NCBI GenBank assembly: GCA_944739405.2
Contig: OX123200.2
Span: 8,200,761-8,264,760 of the forward strand
DNA from: Euclidia mi
Taxonomy: Eukaryota > Arthropoda > Insecta > Lepidoptera > Erebidae
Direction of reading: 5' to 3'
DNA length: 64,000 nt
In this document: one piece after another, positions 10,873 through 21,969 of the stretch
Position numbering within the stretch: position 1 is the first letter of the stretch
Layout of the letters: every line of letters begins with the position of its first letter
The notes under the pieces: model-generated
The model's database searches: none
Seen by the model: only the letters and a program-made list of their open reading frames with translations
Told to the model about the DNA's origin: nothing
Position numbers and translations under genes: made by a program

Positions 10873-11587
10873 ATGAAGCAATATCTATGCAAGGCTATAA
10901 ATACGACTATAAAATGTTGTATATTCACAGGATAAGTATAAGCAATTACTTTTTATTTTTGTCGGATAATCCTTGGCGAAGGAAGTGATTGTAAAAGTAA
11001 TAAAGGAGATTATCGTAGTTGATGCTAAAGCCTATTTATAATTTATTACAATAACGTAGGCTTATACTGCTGTAGCTGTGCTACGCGGTTACATAGCTTT
11101 CTCTGCATACAAATTATCTTGCTGGATAAAAAGTGACCGAGTTTGTTACATGTTCCTTCTCATGGCTCTGTGCCCTTGCAATGCCAACGTGGTATAGTTT
11201 TCGCCAAACTTCTAGTGCTCTCTGAAGTTGAACCATGCAGGTGTTTAATAGAAAATCTTTACAAAAAATATATATTAAATATATACATATTTTTGTTACC
11301 ATGACAAATAAATTAACTTTTAGTTTATTGTGACAAGAAAGTAATGAACCAAGGTCTAATATTTAGGCAAAAAGATGTTGAAAACTGTAAACATACCTAT
11401 ATTATCCACGTACATCCCCATTTTCCTTATCGATTCACGGTAGAGGAGAGGAATATTCTTGGCGGATGCCAAACAATTAAACTAAATAGCAAGTGAATAT
11501 CTTAGACGTATAAGAGTATATAGGTAAGTATAAAATAACAATCAACAAATGTAACTAAAACGACAACAAGCGAATAAAAACACATCA
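10873..11587. other. no gene or repeat recognised
   Basis: AT-rich spacer. A 62-codon minus frame at 11114-11302 has no family signature. Confidence 0.4.
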
Positions 11588-12039
11588 TCTAATATATAAA
11601 ATTCTCGTGTCACAGTTTTCGTTTCCATACTCCTCCGAAACGGCTTGACCGATTTTGATGAAATTTTTGTGCTTATCCGTTATCTATGAGAATCGGCCAA
11701 CATCTATTTAAAAAAAAAAAAAAAATTGGTTGCCTGTAAAGTCGGTATACGGGCGAAAGTTTTACGTGACAACGACTTTGAGTGGTAAAATAATTTTAAT
11801 GTGAATATTCATTCGTATAGTAGGAAGAAGGATGAAAGACGCGTGCCTTTCACTTTTTATGTCTGTCTCTCTCGCTCTTAGGCGGGACGCGTGCCTCTCA
11901 CTCGCTCTCATTGTGAGCGCATAACGTGAGCGGAGCGTAACGCAGTTTCTTGAAGTGTCACCCGGCAAACCAATTTATAAGACGTTGTCACGTCAAAAAC
12001 AAAAAAAAAATGCAAAACAACGTTTGCCGGGTCAGCTAG
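11588..12039 (+). mobile_element. Hel-1 Helitron carrying an internal insert (452 bp)
   Basis: It begins TCTAATATATAAAATTCTCG after A and ends GGGTCAGCTAG before T. The first 130 and last 35 bases match the 175-bp Hel-1 at 8536. Between them, about 11726-11995 is extra sequence, described separately. The A-run after 'ggccaacatctattt' marks the left junction, and 'aaaaaatgcaaaacaacgt' marks the right. Confidence 0.85.
11726..11995. repeat. insert inside Hel-1 with inverted ends
   Basis: The ends are TTGGTTGCC (about 11726) and GGCAAACCAA (about 11964). An inner inverted pair, ACGTGACAACG at 11763-11773 and CGTTGTCACGT at about 11983-11993, also lies near the borders. Between them is a GC-richer stretch with the repeated phrase GGGACGCGTGCCT / GACGCGTGCCT and CTCTC-rich sequence. 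It may be a MITE nested in the Helitron, or a longer internal variant of the Helitron family. I cannot tell which. Confidence 0.5.
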
Positions 12040-12344
12040 TAATAATATAAAAAAGATGATTTAAAGTTGCGTGGCGTGTTTCTTAGTGACTGTACTTTAT
12101 GGAAGATTCGAACACAAATTCAAATTTCAAATGCAATAGTACATATTATCCGAATGTAACCAATCATAGCCGAATGCGTCACGCTACGAATCGTGAAGTT
12201 CACTCCCGCTACCCGCTCCCGTCCCGCTGACACCTAATTTTCGATTACTGCGCAGCTATACGCAGCAACTTCAGAGAGAACAAGAAATTTGGCGATACCT
12301 ATACCTACTAAATGTACATTTATATTTGACGTTCATAATATGAT

Positions 12345-12540
12345 ATTATTTATCATATCAACCCAGAGACGTCCACTGCAGGACATAGGATCAAGGTTCT
12401 CCACACAGAGCGATATTGAGCCGTCTGCGTACAACCGCTTCCTGCAATATTGACGGATTGATCGTCGGTCCACTTTACCGATACTGCGTCGTCCGGTACG
12501 TCGTCGCCACTCCAGGACCCTCCTGCCCAAACAACCATCG
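12345..12540 (-). pseudogene. RTE LINE ORF2 C-terminus, frameshifted
   Basis: One minus-strand frame reads RRVLEWRRRTGRRSIGK (upstream part). A neighbouring frame then reads VKWTDDQSVNIAGSG followed by AQYRSVWRTL. Together they follow the RTE end pattern: LEWR-x-R-x-GKRSxGRP, RWTDDI, AGSGW, AQDRxxWR. The switch of frame means at least one indel. The element is 5'-truncated and dead. Confidence 0.75.
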
Positions 12541-12679
12541 GTTCTTCGAGCTATGAGCCCTACCGATTGCCACTTTAGCTTGGTTATTCAAATATGATTA
12601 TTATAGTCTAGTGTATTTTTTCCTTATATTTGGTTGACTTAAGGAATAATACATACCTACTACGTTTCTCAGCACCGCT

Positions 12680-12765
12680 CAAAGGTAGACTGGCGGATAA
12701 AGCCCATGGCATTAAGTCAACCTGCACACAGTTCAGTGTATAAATAAATACATTGTACTATAATT
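12680..12765 (+). repeat. LINE-like 3' UTR fragment (family K)
   Basis: 'gtagactggcggataaagcccatggcattaagtc' (quoted in part) is followed by 'gtataaataaata'. The same order occurs at 50150-50229 and 53530-53600. It appears to be the 3' end of one retrotransposon family. No coding part is attached. Confidence 0.55.
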
Positions 12766-13735
12766 AGTAACTGTATTGATCATATTTCGCAGTTCATCCA
12801 AAATTATCAACTTGTATGTTCTGCATAGCTTAAATACCACATTAAAGGTTTCAAATCACTATCTTATTCAATACTCCACGACTATATTTCATGAAAATCA
12901 TTTCATATCACTATCTTATTCGCTACTCCAAAACAAAGATCGCGATAACCCAAATATCTCATTTACTCTATGATAGCTCCCAAAACATGTCACTACATCA
13001 ACTAAAGTGTCACTCATACTAAAACTTGTAACAATAAAAGTAGACCTATCTCAAAGCTATTGGCTACATAATATCGGCACAAAATTTCCTTTATCAACCA
13101 AGTCATATTTCTGAGGCAAACTCCAACAATATCATATTTCAACACAATCGCAATCTCGACAGTTCAACACTGGGAAAGGTTTCTATTACGATATTATTGA
13201 AAACATTTTGCTTTCATAACATACAGAAAAATATACTTGGAATGTCAATTTGAGTGCAATGCAATCGTTTGATGTTCTGTCGGTACAAATATGTGCGGGA
13301 GGCAAAAGGAGCAATAATGGATCTTACTTAAAAGTATAGCGTCTTTATGTGGATGAAGGGGAAGCAGATGTGTTATATTATTATTTAAAGTCTCGGGTAA
13401 AGGCTCCTACACACAGTCACGATAATAATATCTAACAGTATTGTAACTCCATACAAATGCACGAAACTCGAGTTATACCTACGCGCCTCGAGCAGAGTAC
13501 CCATTAGACTGTGCGGACTGTGCCAAGAGTACCCACAGCCGCGATCGTGCCACAGCTCGCATGCGGCGCGTCTGGTAGGTATCTAACTCATGAAGACGGC
13601 CGAGTTACAATACTGTTAAATTATATTACCGTGACACAGTGCCGCCGGCTTTGTCCTGGCGTTTGTGCTGGCGGCATCTGCCACAGAAACTTCCACAAAG
13701 CCGCACCGCTTACAACCGCACACAACATTACCTAG
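12766..13735. other. no gene recognised
   Basis: AT-rich to 13390. A GC-richer patch at 13470-13730 has a 74-codon plus frame with several Cys but no domain that I know, and no splice support. Confidence 0.35.
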
Positions 13736-13737
13736 TG

Positions 13738-14035
13738 AATGTCGGCAGCGAAATGACAGATGTTCTCGGGTTCAAATCTACACGCTGACACTAACTTTCC
13801 AAAGTTAGAGAATAAAATTGTTAATGATCGCTTGATAAACGGCGAAGGAAAACATCATGGAAAACCTGCATGTCTGGGTGTTCTCCACAATGCCCTTAAA
13901 AAATATGTGAAGACTGCTAACCCGCACATGGTCAGCGTGGTGGACAATCTCATAAAAAGGACCAGGTCATAAAGAAAAAAGGCCTGTGCCCAACAGAGAT
14001 ATAGTATGTGTATAGGACTGATGATAATGCATATG
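13738..14035 (+). repeat. SINE-A, decayed copy
   Basis: Order on the plus strand: remnant head ('gtcggcagcgaaatg', B box 'GGGTTCAAATC'), body ('gttaatgatcgcttg', 'cctgcatgtctgggtgttctcc', 'gaagactgctaacccgcac'), then 'ggcctgtgcccaac' and a short 'gactgatgataatg' tail. Many substitutions and a shortened head. Confidence 0.7.
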
Positions 14036-14850
14036 AGTTATTTGGTTACTATTAGGTATAGTACTATAATAGTACAGTAACTACGTGGAACGTTATCAGA
14101 CGACCGTGTGTATGTTATCCCAGAATAATTTTTTTTTTTATTAGTTGGTTATATTCATATTTTCATGTAATTAACTCGCCTCCAAAAACAAAGAATTTTA
14201 CTTGAAATTAACTCCTTTATAAACAAAGGCATTTTAATTTAGCATACGGTAATTAAAAATTATACTCGAGAGTAATTAGGTTATTACTTTCAAAGCCTTT
14301 TCAATACAAAAAATATTACAAATACCCGTACGTATGTACAATATACTACGAAGCATATATTTGGTTACTTTTTGAAATTATTTTTATTATTTTGTTGATG
14401 GAATAATACTAAGTCTGGCACGATGTTTCTTTTAAATAAAAATAAGTACCGATATGATACGCAGCATGTTATTACTTTGAAATTTAATAAAATTGTTGCA
14501 AAAAAAAAGAAAATTGTCATCCATTTGTCAGCATTGTCCTGATATCAAACCTTCGCTTTGGAGCGCAAGATCCGCCTTCTACGTATAAAATATTTGTCAG
14601 AATATTACGTTTTTCACAGATCAATGGCCGTCTGACAACATAGTTAACATTATTGCATAATTAAGTCCACATTTATAGGCCATCATACGTAACGGCAGCC
14701 AGATTTCTTCCGTAATTCAAACTGATATCGATATACAAAAAACGTTATAAACAAAAAGCAGCGCATTTTGGTTTAGATAGATGGTTTAAGTTACCTTAAA
14801 TACACAAACACTTCGTTAAACTTAATCTATTTTATCTAAGCGTTATCTCA
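14036..14850. other. no gene or repeat recognised
   Basis: Very AT-rich DNA with no long frames and no repeat that I can name. Confidence 0.4.
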
Positions 14851-15203
14851 GTTTCAATCTGGGGTCCGCTTACTAAGTATAACCGGATTTGGCTGAATAT
14901 TAGCTTTTCCACAGAGCGATTTCCTGACTGACCTCCGCAACCCGAAGGGATGGCGATATTCTAGGATTTAGACTAATGTCAGTTTATTAAGAAGGTACTG
15001 ACGCTCTGTAACGACTGTCAAAGATCTTGATGACAACCGGGACCGATGGCTTAACGTGCTCTCCAAGGCACGGGACAAGCGATAATTACCAATTCAATAC
15101 GCACATAACTCCGAAAAGTCATTGGTGAGCGCCGTGGATTCGAACCCGATACCCTCTGGATGGCAGTCTGTTGGTATCTCCACTAGGCTATCGCTGCCTG
15201 TTA
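14851..15203 (-). repeat. SINE-B (tRNA head with GTCGGTCCCGG-type core)
   Basis: Read on the minus strand from 15203: GCAGCGATAGCCTAGTGGAG (head with A box), GGGTTCGAATCC (B box), 'gacttttcggagttatgtgc', 'taattatcgcttgtcccg', the core 'gagagcacgttaagcc', then a long body ending in a 'gtccgctttc'-type region near 14860. The head is the same as that of SINE-A. The core is shared with SINE-5S. It is slightly diverged from the copy at 46006. Confidence 0.8.
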
Positions 15204-15239
15204 AACTTAATATTCATCGCAAATTAACTTCAGATACGA

Positions 15240-15608
15240 TACAACTATCTGCAAGGATATGACGTCACCGGCCATGGAACAGCCACAAACTCTTCTGTGC
15301 CAGCGCATTTATTGGTTGCTATGAACGGAACAGGTAGGTTTATTCGTTGCCAAGGCAACGGGAGAGCTTCCCGCATTAAGATGTATAGGGTTCCCACCAA
15401 GAAGTTAGGGTCCCAAGCCAACCTCACCTGCAAGTGGTGCACCTGCCGATCAACGGACGAGGCTCTGGCAAACAAAATATCCCGATAAGCGGCAATAGGC
15501 TCGCCACCTATTACGTGGGATCAAAACACTGACGAAAAGTGGGCGTTTAATATGCCTCTGCCTACCCCTTCGGGAAAACAGGCGTGAGTCTATGTATGTA
15601 TGTATGTA
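15240..15608 (+). repeat. LINE-X 3' region with (TATG)n tail
   Basis: A 63-codon frame (15297-15488; last residues CKWCTCRSTDEALANKISR) is followed by 'cggcaataggctcgcc', 'cctctgcctaccccttcggg' and 'ggcgtgagtc', ending in (TATG)n at 15590-15608. Part of it (from about 15376 on) matches the minus-strand insertion at 44821-45046 with few differences. The last 100 bases are shared with SINE-Q, which suggests that LINE-X is the partner LINE supplying the SINE's 3' recognition tail. The frame could be the end of its ORF; I do not recognise the protein. Confidence 0.6.
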
Positions 15609-16359
15609 GAAACTATAGTTTAACTCGGTTCTTAAATTTTAACGGTTAAGTTTAGGGTTATTACTTGAAGTTTAAGGGTGAAGTTTTGAAAGTTGTGTCG
15701 ACTTGGCATTTATATCCTTTTGGCTTTTTATATGCTGTTTATAATTGGGATAAATCCCACCCGCATTTGCAAAGTTATGACAGATATGTAGCCACATTTC
15801 AACAATAGAGTATACCATACTACAGATGCCATGTCTATAAATAAACTGTCATGGAAACGACTCCTTTAGTTTTAGTTCAACAGGCTTAATGTCCTTTGAA
15901 ATATATTTTGATCGAAAAAGTAATGTTTCCATAAATACTTCAAAAATGGTAGTATAATAAGAAGGCAAGTATGTATTTCTATTCAATAATATTTCAATCC
16001 AAGAAAACCTTACATTCTTTTATTTTGCATAATCCGATTTGTAATAGGTACGGTACAAAGTAATCTCTCGTCAGATTAATACTGAATACACAGCAACAAT
16101 ATTACGTAATGATATGCAAATAATCTCACTAGATGCAGTTTTTATATCCCACTATACGATTGTCGCACGAGTGATTGATTTCCACGGGGTAGCCGGGATC
16201 GATCACTCGCCGAGCAATTAAAAAGAGATAATTAGGTTGACTTACGGGAAATAAATAAAAAATATCACCAGGAAAGTTTAAACTCGCGTTATAATTCCAG
16301 TTATTCGATACAAAAAAGAACTGACGATTAAGGCTAACAGAAGAGACAAATTATCCCGG
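15609..16359. other. no gene or repeat recognised
   Basis: AT-rich spacer. A weak inverted pair (gagtgattgat / atcgatcactc) lies around 16170-16208. Confidence 0.4.
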
Positions 16360-16570
16360 GCGTGGGCGGCGTTGGCACTTCACAGGTCTTCAGATGATCT
16401 TGTACTCAACTCGGTGGTGCTGGCCGGAGCAAAAGGGACGAAGCCTCGTGTGTCCCCTGTATTTATAGGGCCGGCGCGGAGGGGCGCGAGGGAGCGGCCC
16501 ATTGCTGTGCGTCACTCGTAGCGAGGCTCGCGGTGCAGGAGCGCGATGTGACGTCACACGATTACGATGA
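16360..16570 (-). promoter_or_regulatory. GC-rich patch with CRE-like and TATA-box motifs
   Basis: In an AT-rich region this stretch is clearly GC-rich. On the minus strand the order is TGACGTCA (CRE consensus, 16549-16556), then about 80 bases downstream TATAAATA (16460-16467), then GC-richer sequence that could be a 5' UTR. The order and spacing fit a minus-strand pol II promoter, but no convincing first coding exon follows before AT-rich DNA resumes at about 16340. It abuts a MITE on its upstream side. This is inference from motifs only. Confidence 0.3.
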
Positions 16571-16599
16571 TAAACTACCAATTGAAAAACAGGAAGGGA

Positions 16600-16922
16600 G
16601 GTTTCAGATTAGCGTATTATACGCGCGTATAAGCTCGTTTTTGGAAGCGCAAATAAGCGTGTAAAGGCGCGCCGTTTGGCACACGCGCAACTCTTACGAG
16701 CGTTGACGCGCTTCCAAGCTCGTATAAGCGCGAGCCATCAGAATCAATGTTGACATTGACACTGACACGATGTCGCTACCGCAGCTACCGCTTCGTGCGG
16801 TCACGTCGAAACATGCCAGTTAACGCAAGTCCGATTTTTTGGAAGCGCGTAATGTTGCGCGCGTGTAAGCGCGTATGCCGAAACGACCGTATACGCGCAG
16901 AAAAATATGCTAATCTGAAACC
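16600..16922. mobile_element. MITE with GGTTTCAGATTAGC ends (323 bp)
   Basis: The left end GGTTTCAGATTAGCGTATTA (16600-16619) is mirrored at the right end by 'aaaatatgctaatctgaaacc' (about 16902-16922). Inside are many GCGCGTATAAGC-like units in both orientations (16625-16735 and 16845-16900), so the element can fold along much of its length. It has no coding potential. No target duplication is obvious. Confidence 0.75.
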
Positions 16923-17242
16923 GCCCGAAATCTTACACAGAGCGCTGATTACAATAGCACTTTGTTTTTCAAAGCTCATGAATCATTACATAAACTACTG
17001 GTTTATACAAATATCATCATGCTCCAAAATTGTATTTTAACCTTATCGACGCTGGAATGAAGTTGCTTTATCAGAAACTGAACACGTCATAAATTATATG
17101 AATTACAATGAAAACTTGACCATACTATTCAGTTCCTTATTTTCAGTTTTTTATCGCCAATCAAAAAAAGAATATCGACACAGACTTGAGCTTGAACATG
17201 ACTTGAGCCAGTCATGCTTGAGCTCAAGTATAGTTAAAAATA

Positions 17243-17423
17243 TCTTTAAGTATATATTTCTTGTGTGCGTGTGTATTTTACTGAACTCCTCTTAAACGAC
17301 TGGACCGATTTTGAGGAAATGTTTTGTGTGTGTTCAAGAGGACTTGAGAATGGTTTAGATTTACAAAAAATGCGAATATTAAAAAAATATATATTCCGGT
17401 ACGTAGTTCGCCGGGTCAGCTAG
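17243..17423 (+). mobile_element. old Hel-1-type Helitron
   Basis: Starts A|TCTTTAAGTATATATTTC and ends CGCCGGGTCAGCTAG|T. The internal phrase 'cgactggaccgattttgagg' corresponds to 'cggcttgaccgattttgatg' of Hel-1. The ends obey the Helitron rules. The body is much more diverged than the other copies. Confidence 0.7.
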
Positions 17424-17710
17424 TATTCTATAAATCTCCTCTGTTAAACATCATGTCGTATTGGTGTCGTATCGCGTCATAAAAGGTACTGTGCAGTTTG
17501 CAGAGCCTGTAGCCGTGTATCGCTAACGTATAATCAAATTGCTCGGTTTCGCGCCAACAAGGTGTCTAACTTAATTACTACGCGATACACACCGTGTTCA
17601 GTTACTCATAATTCTTGTTTGCGAAGGAAAATGGCAAATAGGAAAATATACAGTGTGTATATTTGTTTTTGTTTGTTCCTGTTTCATACAAAATTAGCAA
17701 ATACTTTTCA

Positions 17711-17905
17711 GTATCATCATCAGCCTTTAACAGTCCACTGCTGGACTAGGCCTCTCGGGTTGGGATAGGGTTTGTATCAAGTTTTCCTTCTCTTACAGTG
17801 CTGTTCTCTGCATGATATGCTCCCGTTGTCGGCTCTTACGACACCCATGGGATGATATGGGGTGATGACATTCCGTATTCTTAATCCGTCACCACATGGA
17901 CGTGT
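17711..17905 (-). repeat. Retro-D, uninterrupted copy
   Basis: Plus-strand phrases 'gtatcatcatcagcc' (tail), 'cagtccactgctgg', 'gggttgggatagggtttg', 'ggctcttacgac', 'gggatgatatggggtgatg' and 'cttaatccgtcaccaca'. Oriented on the minus strand it ends in (GAT)n. The site GATAT at 17854-17858 is the empty counterpart of the SINE-T insertion at 27079. Confidence 0.75.
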
Positions 17906-18119
17906 GTTTCAGTATACAATCACTATAATATTTACGTTATTCCGGTAACATCCAATACTACCGCTTATGACCTTGGAGTCCACTTCCTGCTTAGACTAAC
18001 TAGATAAGACAGGATATTAGCTTTTCGACTGCCCAAATGGATATCAATAATCTATAGTTTAGGCCATGGTAATGTATTGTATAGCCACTGTCGGGATATT
18101 TGAGCGAACTACCTCTCAT

Positions 18120-18427
18120 CATCATCATCATTGTCAGCCCTGTATTTTAACCGTCCCACTGCTGGGCACGGGCCTCTTCTCACTATAAGAAGGGTAAGGC
18201 CGTAATCCACCACCGTTGGCAGACTTCACATGTCTTTCACAAACATTTTGGAGAACTCTCAGACATGCAGGTTTCCTCACGATGTTTTCCTTCACCGTTT
18301 AGCAAGCGATAATTAATTATTTAATGCGCACGTAAATTCAAAAAGTCAATGGTGCGCGCCGTGGATTCGAACCCGGACCCTCTGCGTAGCAGTCTGTCGG
18401 TCTCTCCACTAGGCTATCGCTGCCTTT
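18120..18427 (-). repeat. SINE-A, full-length with target duplication
   Basis: Minus-strand head GGCAGCGATAGCCTAGTGGA with B box GGGTTCGAATCC, body with 'cctgcatgtctgagagttc', and tail 'ggcccgtgcccagcagtggg' ending in (GAT)n. It is flanked by AACTACCTCTCAT (18107-18119) and AACTGCCTCTCAT (18428-18440), a 13-base target duplication with one mismatch. The head carries both pol III boxes. Confidence 0.9.
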
Positions 18428-18756
18428 AACTGCCTCTCATAAAAGATTGTTAATGTAATGGTTTTCGTCGTTCGTCGTTAATCACACTGTGATCAAGTGA
18501 ACAAATATACCTAGTGAATTAATTAAGAACAATATAAATTTATACAATTTAAACAAATTCAAAATTAAAGAAGAATATATTCTACAGCATAAAATTAACT
18601 AAATTCTAGGAACGCACACTCATTTCTGTAGATAAAGTTTGTCCAACATGAACTTATGTTTAGAATTTTCATTCAGATCTTTGAAATATACAAAAACAAC
18701 AGTCTAAGGTACATTGCTTTCAAAACAAGCACAAATAACATGAAACAGTCTTATTG

Positions 18757-19057
18757 CATTCATTCATTCATCATCAGCACTTTATATTGTCCCACTGCTG
18801 GGCACGGGCCTCTTCTCACTTTGAGAAGGGTAAGCCAATAGTCCACCACCCTGGCCAAGTGCGGGTTGGCAGACTTCACATGTCTTTCGAGAACATTATG
18901 GAGAATTCTCAGACATGCAGGTTTCCTCACGATACCGTTTACCAAGCGATAATTAACAATTTAATACGCACTTAACTCCGAAAAGTCATTGGTGCGTGCC
19001 GTGGATTCGAATCCGACACCCTCTGCGTAGCAGTCTGTCCACTCAGCTATCGCTTAT
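18757..19057 (-). repeat. SINE-A with perfect target duplication
   Basis: Same structure as the copy at 18120, with small deletions in the head and after 'cctcacgat'. The flanks are AGTCTTATTG at 18747-18756 and again at 19058-19067, a perfect 10-base duplication. Two SINE-A insertions in the same orientation therefore lie about 330 bases apart. Confidence 0.9.
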
Positions 19058-19067
19058 AGTCTTATTG

Positions 19068-19660
19068 ATTTATCCCTTAATCAAACAAGCATTAAAACCC
19101 CTAATTCACTCAAAAAGACAGGGGTCAACGGCATTGACTTTAAGATATTATTTACAATGGCTACATAACCGATTCTATTCAAATCTCAACGAGCCTCAGC
19201 CCAAACATAGCAGAGGTAAATTGCTATTACTCTGATTAGGAATCTGTTTATATACAGCTCCAATATCTCACGAATTATGTTGAAAGCATTACTAGATTCA
19301 ACTTCGACAAATCTAATGTATTCTCTCTATATTGAAATTGCACGGCAGGAAGACTGCTTAAACAAGCAAAATCGAGAGTTCTTTTATACGAAGTTGCAGG
19401 AAATTCTTATCTGGTTTCTTTTTTTACTTTTTACCAGTTTATAGGAAAAAGAAAGGTATATAGGAAATTTCACGATTAGTTAGTAAAATTATATTGAACG
19501 AAGCTCAGTCTTGTTAAGCGACAAAAAAATCAAACTCCTTTTGTAGAAAAATTCAAAACACTTTTGTTACTTTATTTCCTCTTTTAGTTTAGAATAATAT
19601 CTCATCCTCACATTTCCTATAGTTACAAACCTATTATATAAAATTATTAAAAAAAATATT
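19068..19660. other. no gene or repeat recognised
   Basis: AT-rich DNA. The phrase 'attagttagtaaaattatat' with 'tgaacgaagctc' at about 19472-19505 is a loose duplicate of the sequence that opens the candidate exon at 19661-19690. Confidence 0.35.
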
Positions 19661-19664
19661 TTAG

Positions 19665-19897
19665 TTACTAAATTAAAATTGAACGATGCTGCAAAGTTGC
19701 ATGCTGAAAAATTTTATGAAACTGCAAGAAACGCTCATGTTGCATTTTCTTCTTTTTTGTCAATAAAAGCTGGATTGAATTTTCCTGAAGAAAATTTATA
19801 CGAAGTATTGGGTAGCGAACGACAGAGGGTATTGGCGTTCGAAAGATTTCAAAAGCAAGCCAAGCCATATTTTTCGCTGGCTTCATCTCACTTTTAG
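19665..19897 (+). CDS. candidate terminal exon or coding remnant, unknown protein
   Basis: An open frame runs from just after an AG (19663-19664, preceded by AT-rich sequence with few pyrimidine runs) to a TAG at 19895-19897. It has no ATG, so as a coding unit it would need an upstream exon joined at that AG, entering in phase with two bases. The product is about 77 residues, charged and helical-looking: KLNDAAKLHAEKFYETARN, a Ser/Phe patch, then YEVLGSERQRVLAFERFQ and KQAKPYFSLASSHF at the end. The composition is much more protein-like than other frames in the window, and it overlaps no repeat that I recognise. I do not recognise the family. It could be a real terminal exon, a dead gene fragment or chance. 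No canonical AATAAA follows within 100 bases. Confidence 0.35.
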
Positions 19898-21690
19898 TAG
19901 AAAAGGTAGCGGGTTTTATTTCATAAATAGAGCAAATAAGTACACAATGACCTATGATAGAGTTTGTTCTTAAAGCCTAAACACTTGTGTAAATTTTCGT
20001 CGTCTTTCGGCTTCCGATTGTAATTACTCTCAAATTAAATTTAACTATGCCCGATACACCTGCACATTTGTAATTGAGTTTCGGTCCGATCTAGTAGGAA
20101 TTTCGGAAAATCCCCTCATAGTGCCCCCTTCGATCCCTCAGGAACATACATGCCAATGCGCTTGTCCTTCACTCTGTAGTACAAAGTTAACGCCGCCGGT
20201 AGAGAAACGCGCACTCCCAATGTGAGTAACCAAACCATACTTACTCATTTTATAATTTGTTTGTACTTCTTTCACGTTCAACGGAGCGATGTTAAGCTAT
20301 GATTTTTGTATGTGGAGATTGGGGATTGGAGTGGTGTTGCTTTGAAAATGGAGAGTAATTTCCACGCGAGTGGAGCCGGGTGAAGACTATATAGTTGGGT
20401 TATAACTTTATGTGTAGGGTAGGTAACTTTAATTTTCTGATCACTAAACTGTAAGGCAAAGGTTGGCACACACTCCTTGTAATTAGGCATTCTTTAATAC
20501 AACACAGTAGCGCATACTCGTGACCCTTCATGCACCGCTTTCAGCATTGGTTTCAGTGAATAGGCCGAAGTAAATAATATTTATCGTGGATAACGTGGGT
20601 TTTCCCAATCCATTAAGCCCTAAAATAAATGTATTGATATAAAAAATATTGGTATGCTCTAGGTTTCGTATTATTCAGAAAAAAATATTAGAATTTGTGT
20701 CAATAGTAGATAGCAATAAGTTAAAATGATAATATTCTATTAGCAGACAACCAACGGTTTATAAGAAAACAAAATAACACTATTTGTTGTAAATTCTTTC
20801 GGGATATATGTATTTAAATCATGTATTATAAGTCAGTGTTATCCCGAAAAGTATGTACTCAGCCAATGATATAGGATCTTCCTGTAGCGTCGGACACCCA
20901 AAACTAAAATAAGTGGTATACCATGCCATATACTTTTGTTTCGAGTTTCCGATATGTTGGCACTGTTGCAAGCGCAATAATACGACTAAATAAACTAAAA
21001 ATAAAAAAGTCACAGACAAAATATCCTTGGTGTGTTTGAAATATTCAATAAGCAAAGGTTTTTGTAGTAGGTATGTACGAATATAATGTGCGGCTCAGAT
21101 AATTATAAATATGTAATCATAACTGCAGTCATTTAAAATAATACTACACTGCATATTCTAGCAATAATATTTCTAAATAACAGTTAAATACAGAAATAAC
21201 AACCAAGCCGAAATCACATTCCTACAGTTAAATAATTTACTATAAATATTATACTCTTGCAACGCTAAATAAAATAGGTATATTGCAATCGAAATAAACT
21301 GTTGAATTCTTTTGTGTAAGTACTTTTAAAGGAATACCAATCGTACAAATTTATTAGTGATTCGTTAATCGCGTATAAAAATCCTCTTCGCTTGTGTCAT
21401 GTGTCCAGATATATAAAAATAAAACAATGACAGTTTTGACTTTTTATAGTAAATGCACAGCAAACATTACTGGAACTTTTTAATTATAATTCATGAAAAT
21501 CTTTTCAATACAATTTAATAAATACAACGCACAAAAGTACAATACGAAATCCTCAATTATAATGAAACTTTCCATTACTCTTTGACTTCTATAGAAAGGC
21601 GTATTGAGAAATGAATAACGGTAAAAAATAATTTTATTAAATGCTAGCAAATGTAAATTTGCCAGCGTTAATTTATACCATTATAAGCAT
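19898..21690. other. mostly unrecognised, one Helitron remnant
   Basis: At 20085-20175 the phrases 'aggaatttcggaaaatccc', 'cccttcgatccctcaggaac' and 'atacatgccaa' match the middle of the Hel-3 elements at 36645 and 46455, without preserved ends. The rest is AT-rich with only short frames. Confidence 0.45.
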
Positions 21691-21707
21691 TGAAATAACA
21701 GAAACGT

Positions 21708-21969
21708 AGCGCTCATAGCGAGACTTGGCTTGCCGTTCCTAACAGATCGGCAAAGTTAAGCTACGCTTGCACAGGTTGCCACTTGGATGGGTGACCGTGT
21801 GTGGCATTTTCATCTGAGCGCTACCGTGCTTCGGAGGGCACGTAAAGCTGTCGGTCCCGGCTCTTGTCTAAGGATATGGGTCGTTAGGCCATGTCGGAGG
21901 CCTTTGGGCGGTCTGAAAACTCCGACACCAGAGTTGGCCACACACTCACACGAAAAACAAACAAACAAA
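21708..21969 (+). repeat. SINE-5S, complete, with 14-bp target duplication
   Basis: The head ('gatcggcaaagttaagc' and 'acttggatgggtgaccg') follows the internal promoter half of 5S rRNA. Then come the core 'cacgtaaagctgtcggtccc' and the tail 'gttggccacacactcacac' with (AAAC)n. It is flanked by AATAACAGAAACGT at 21694-21707 and 21970-21983, a perfect duplication, so the full insertion is defined. The 65-codon frame inside is a by-product, also seen in the minus-strand copy at 22847. Confidence 0.92.

Noticed and set aside
15245..15475. Minus-strand 76-codon frame opposite LINE-X
   Set aside because: Antisense to a repeat. The plus-strand frame ending just before the shared tail is the better candidate.
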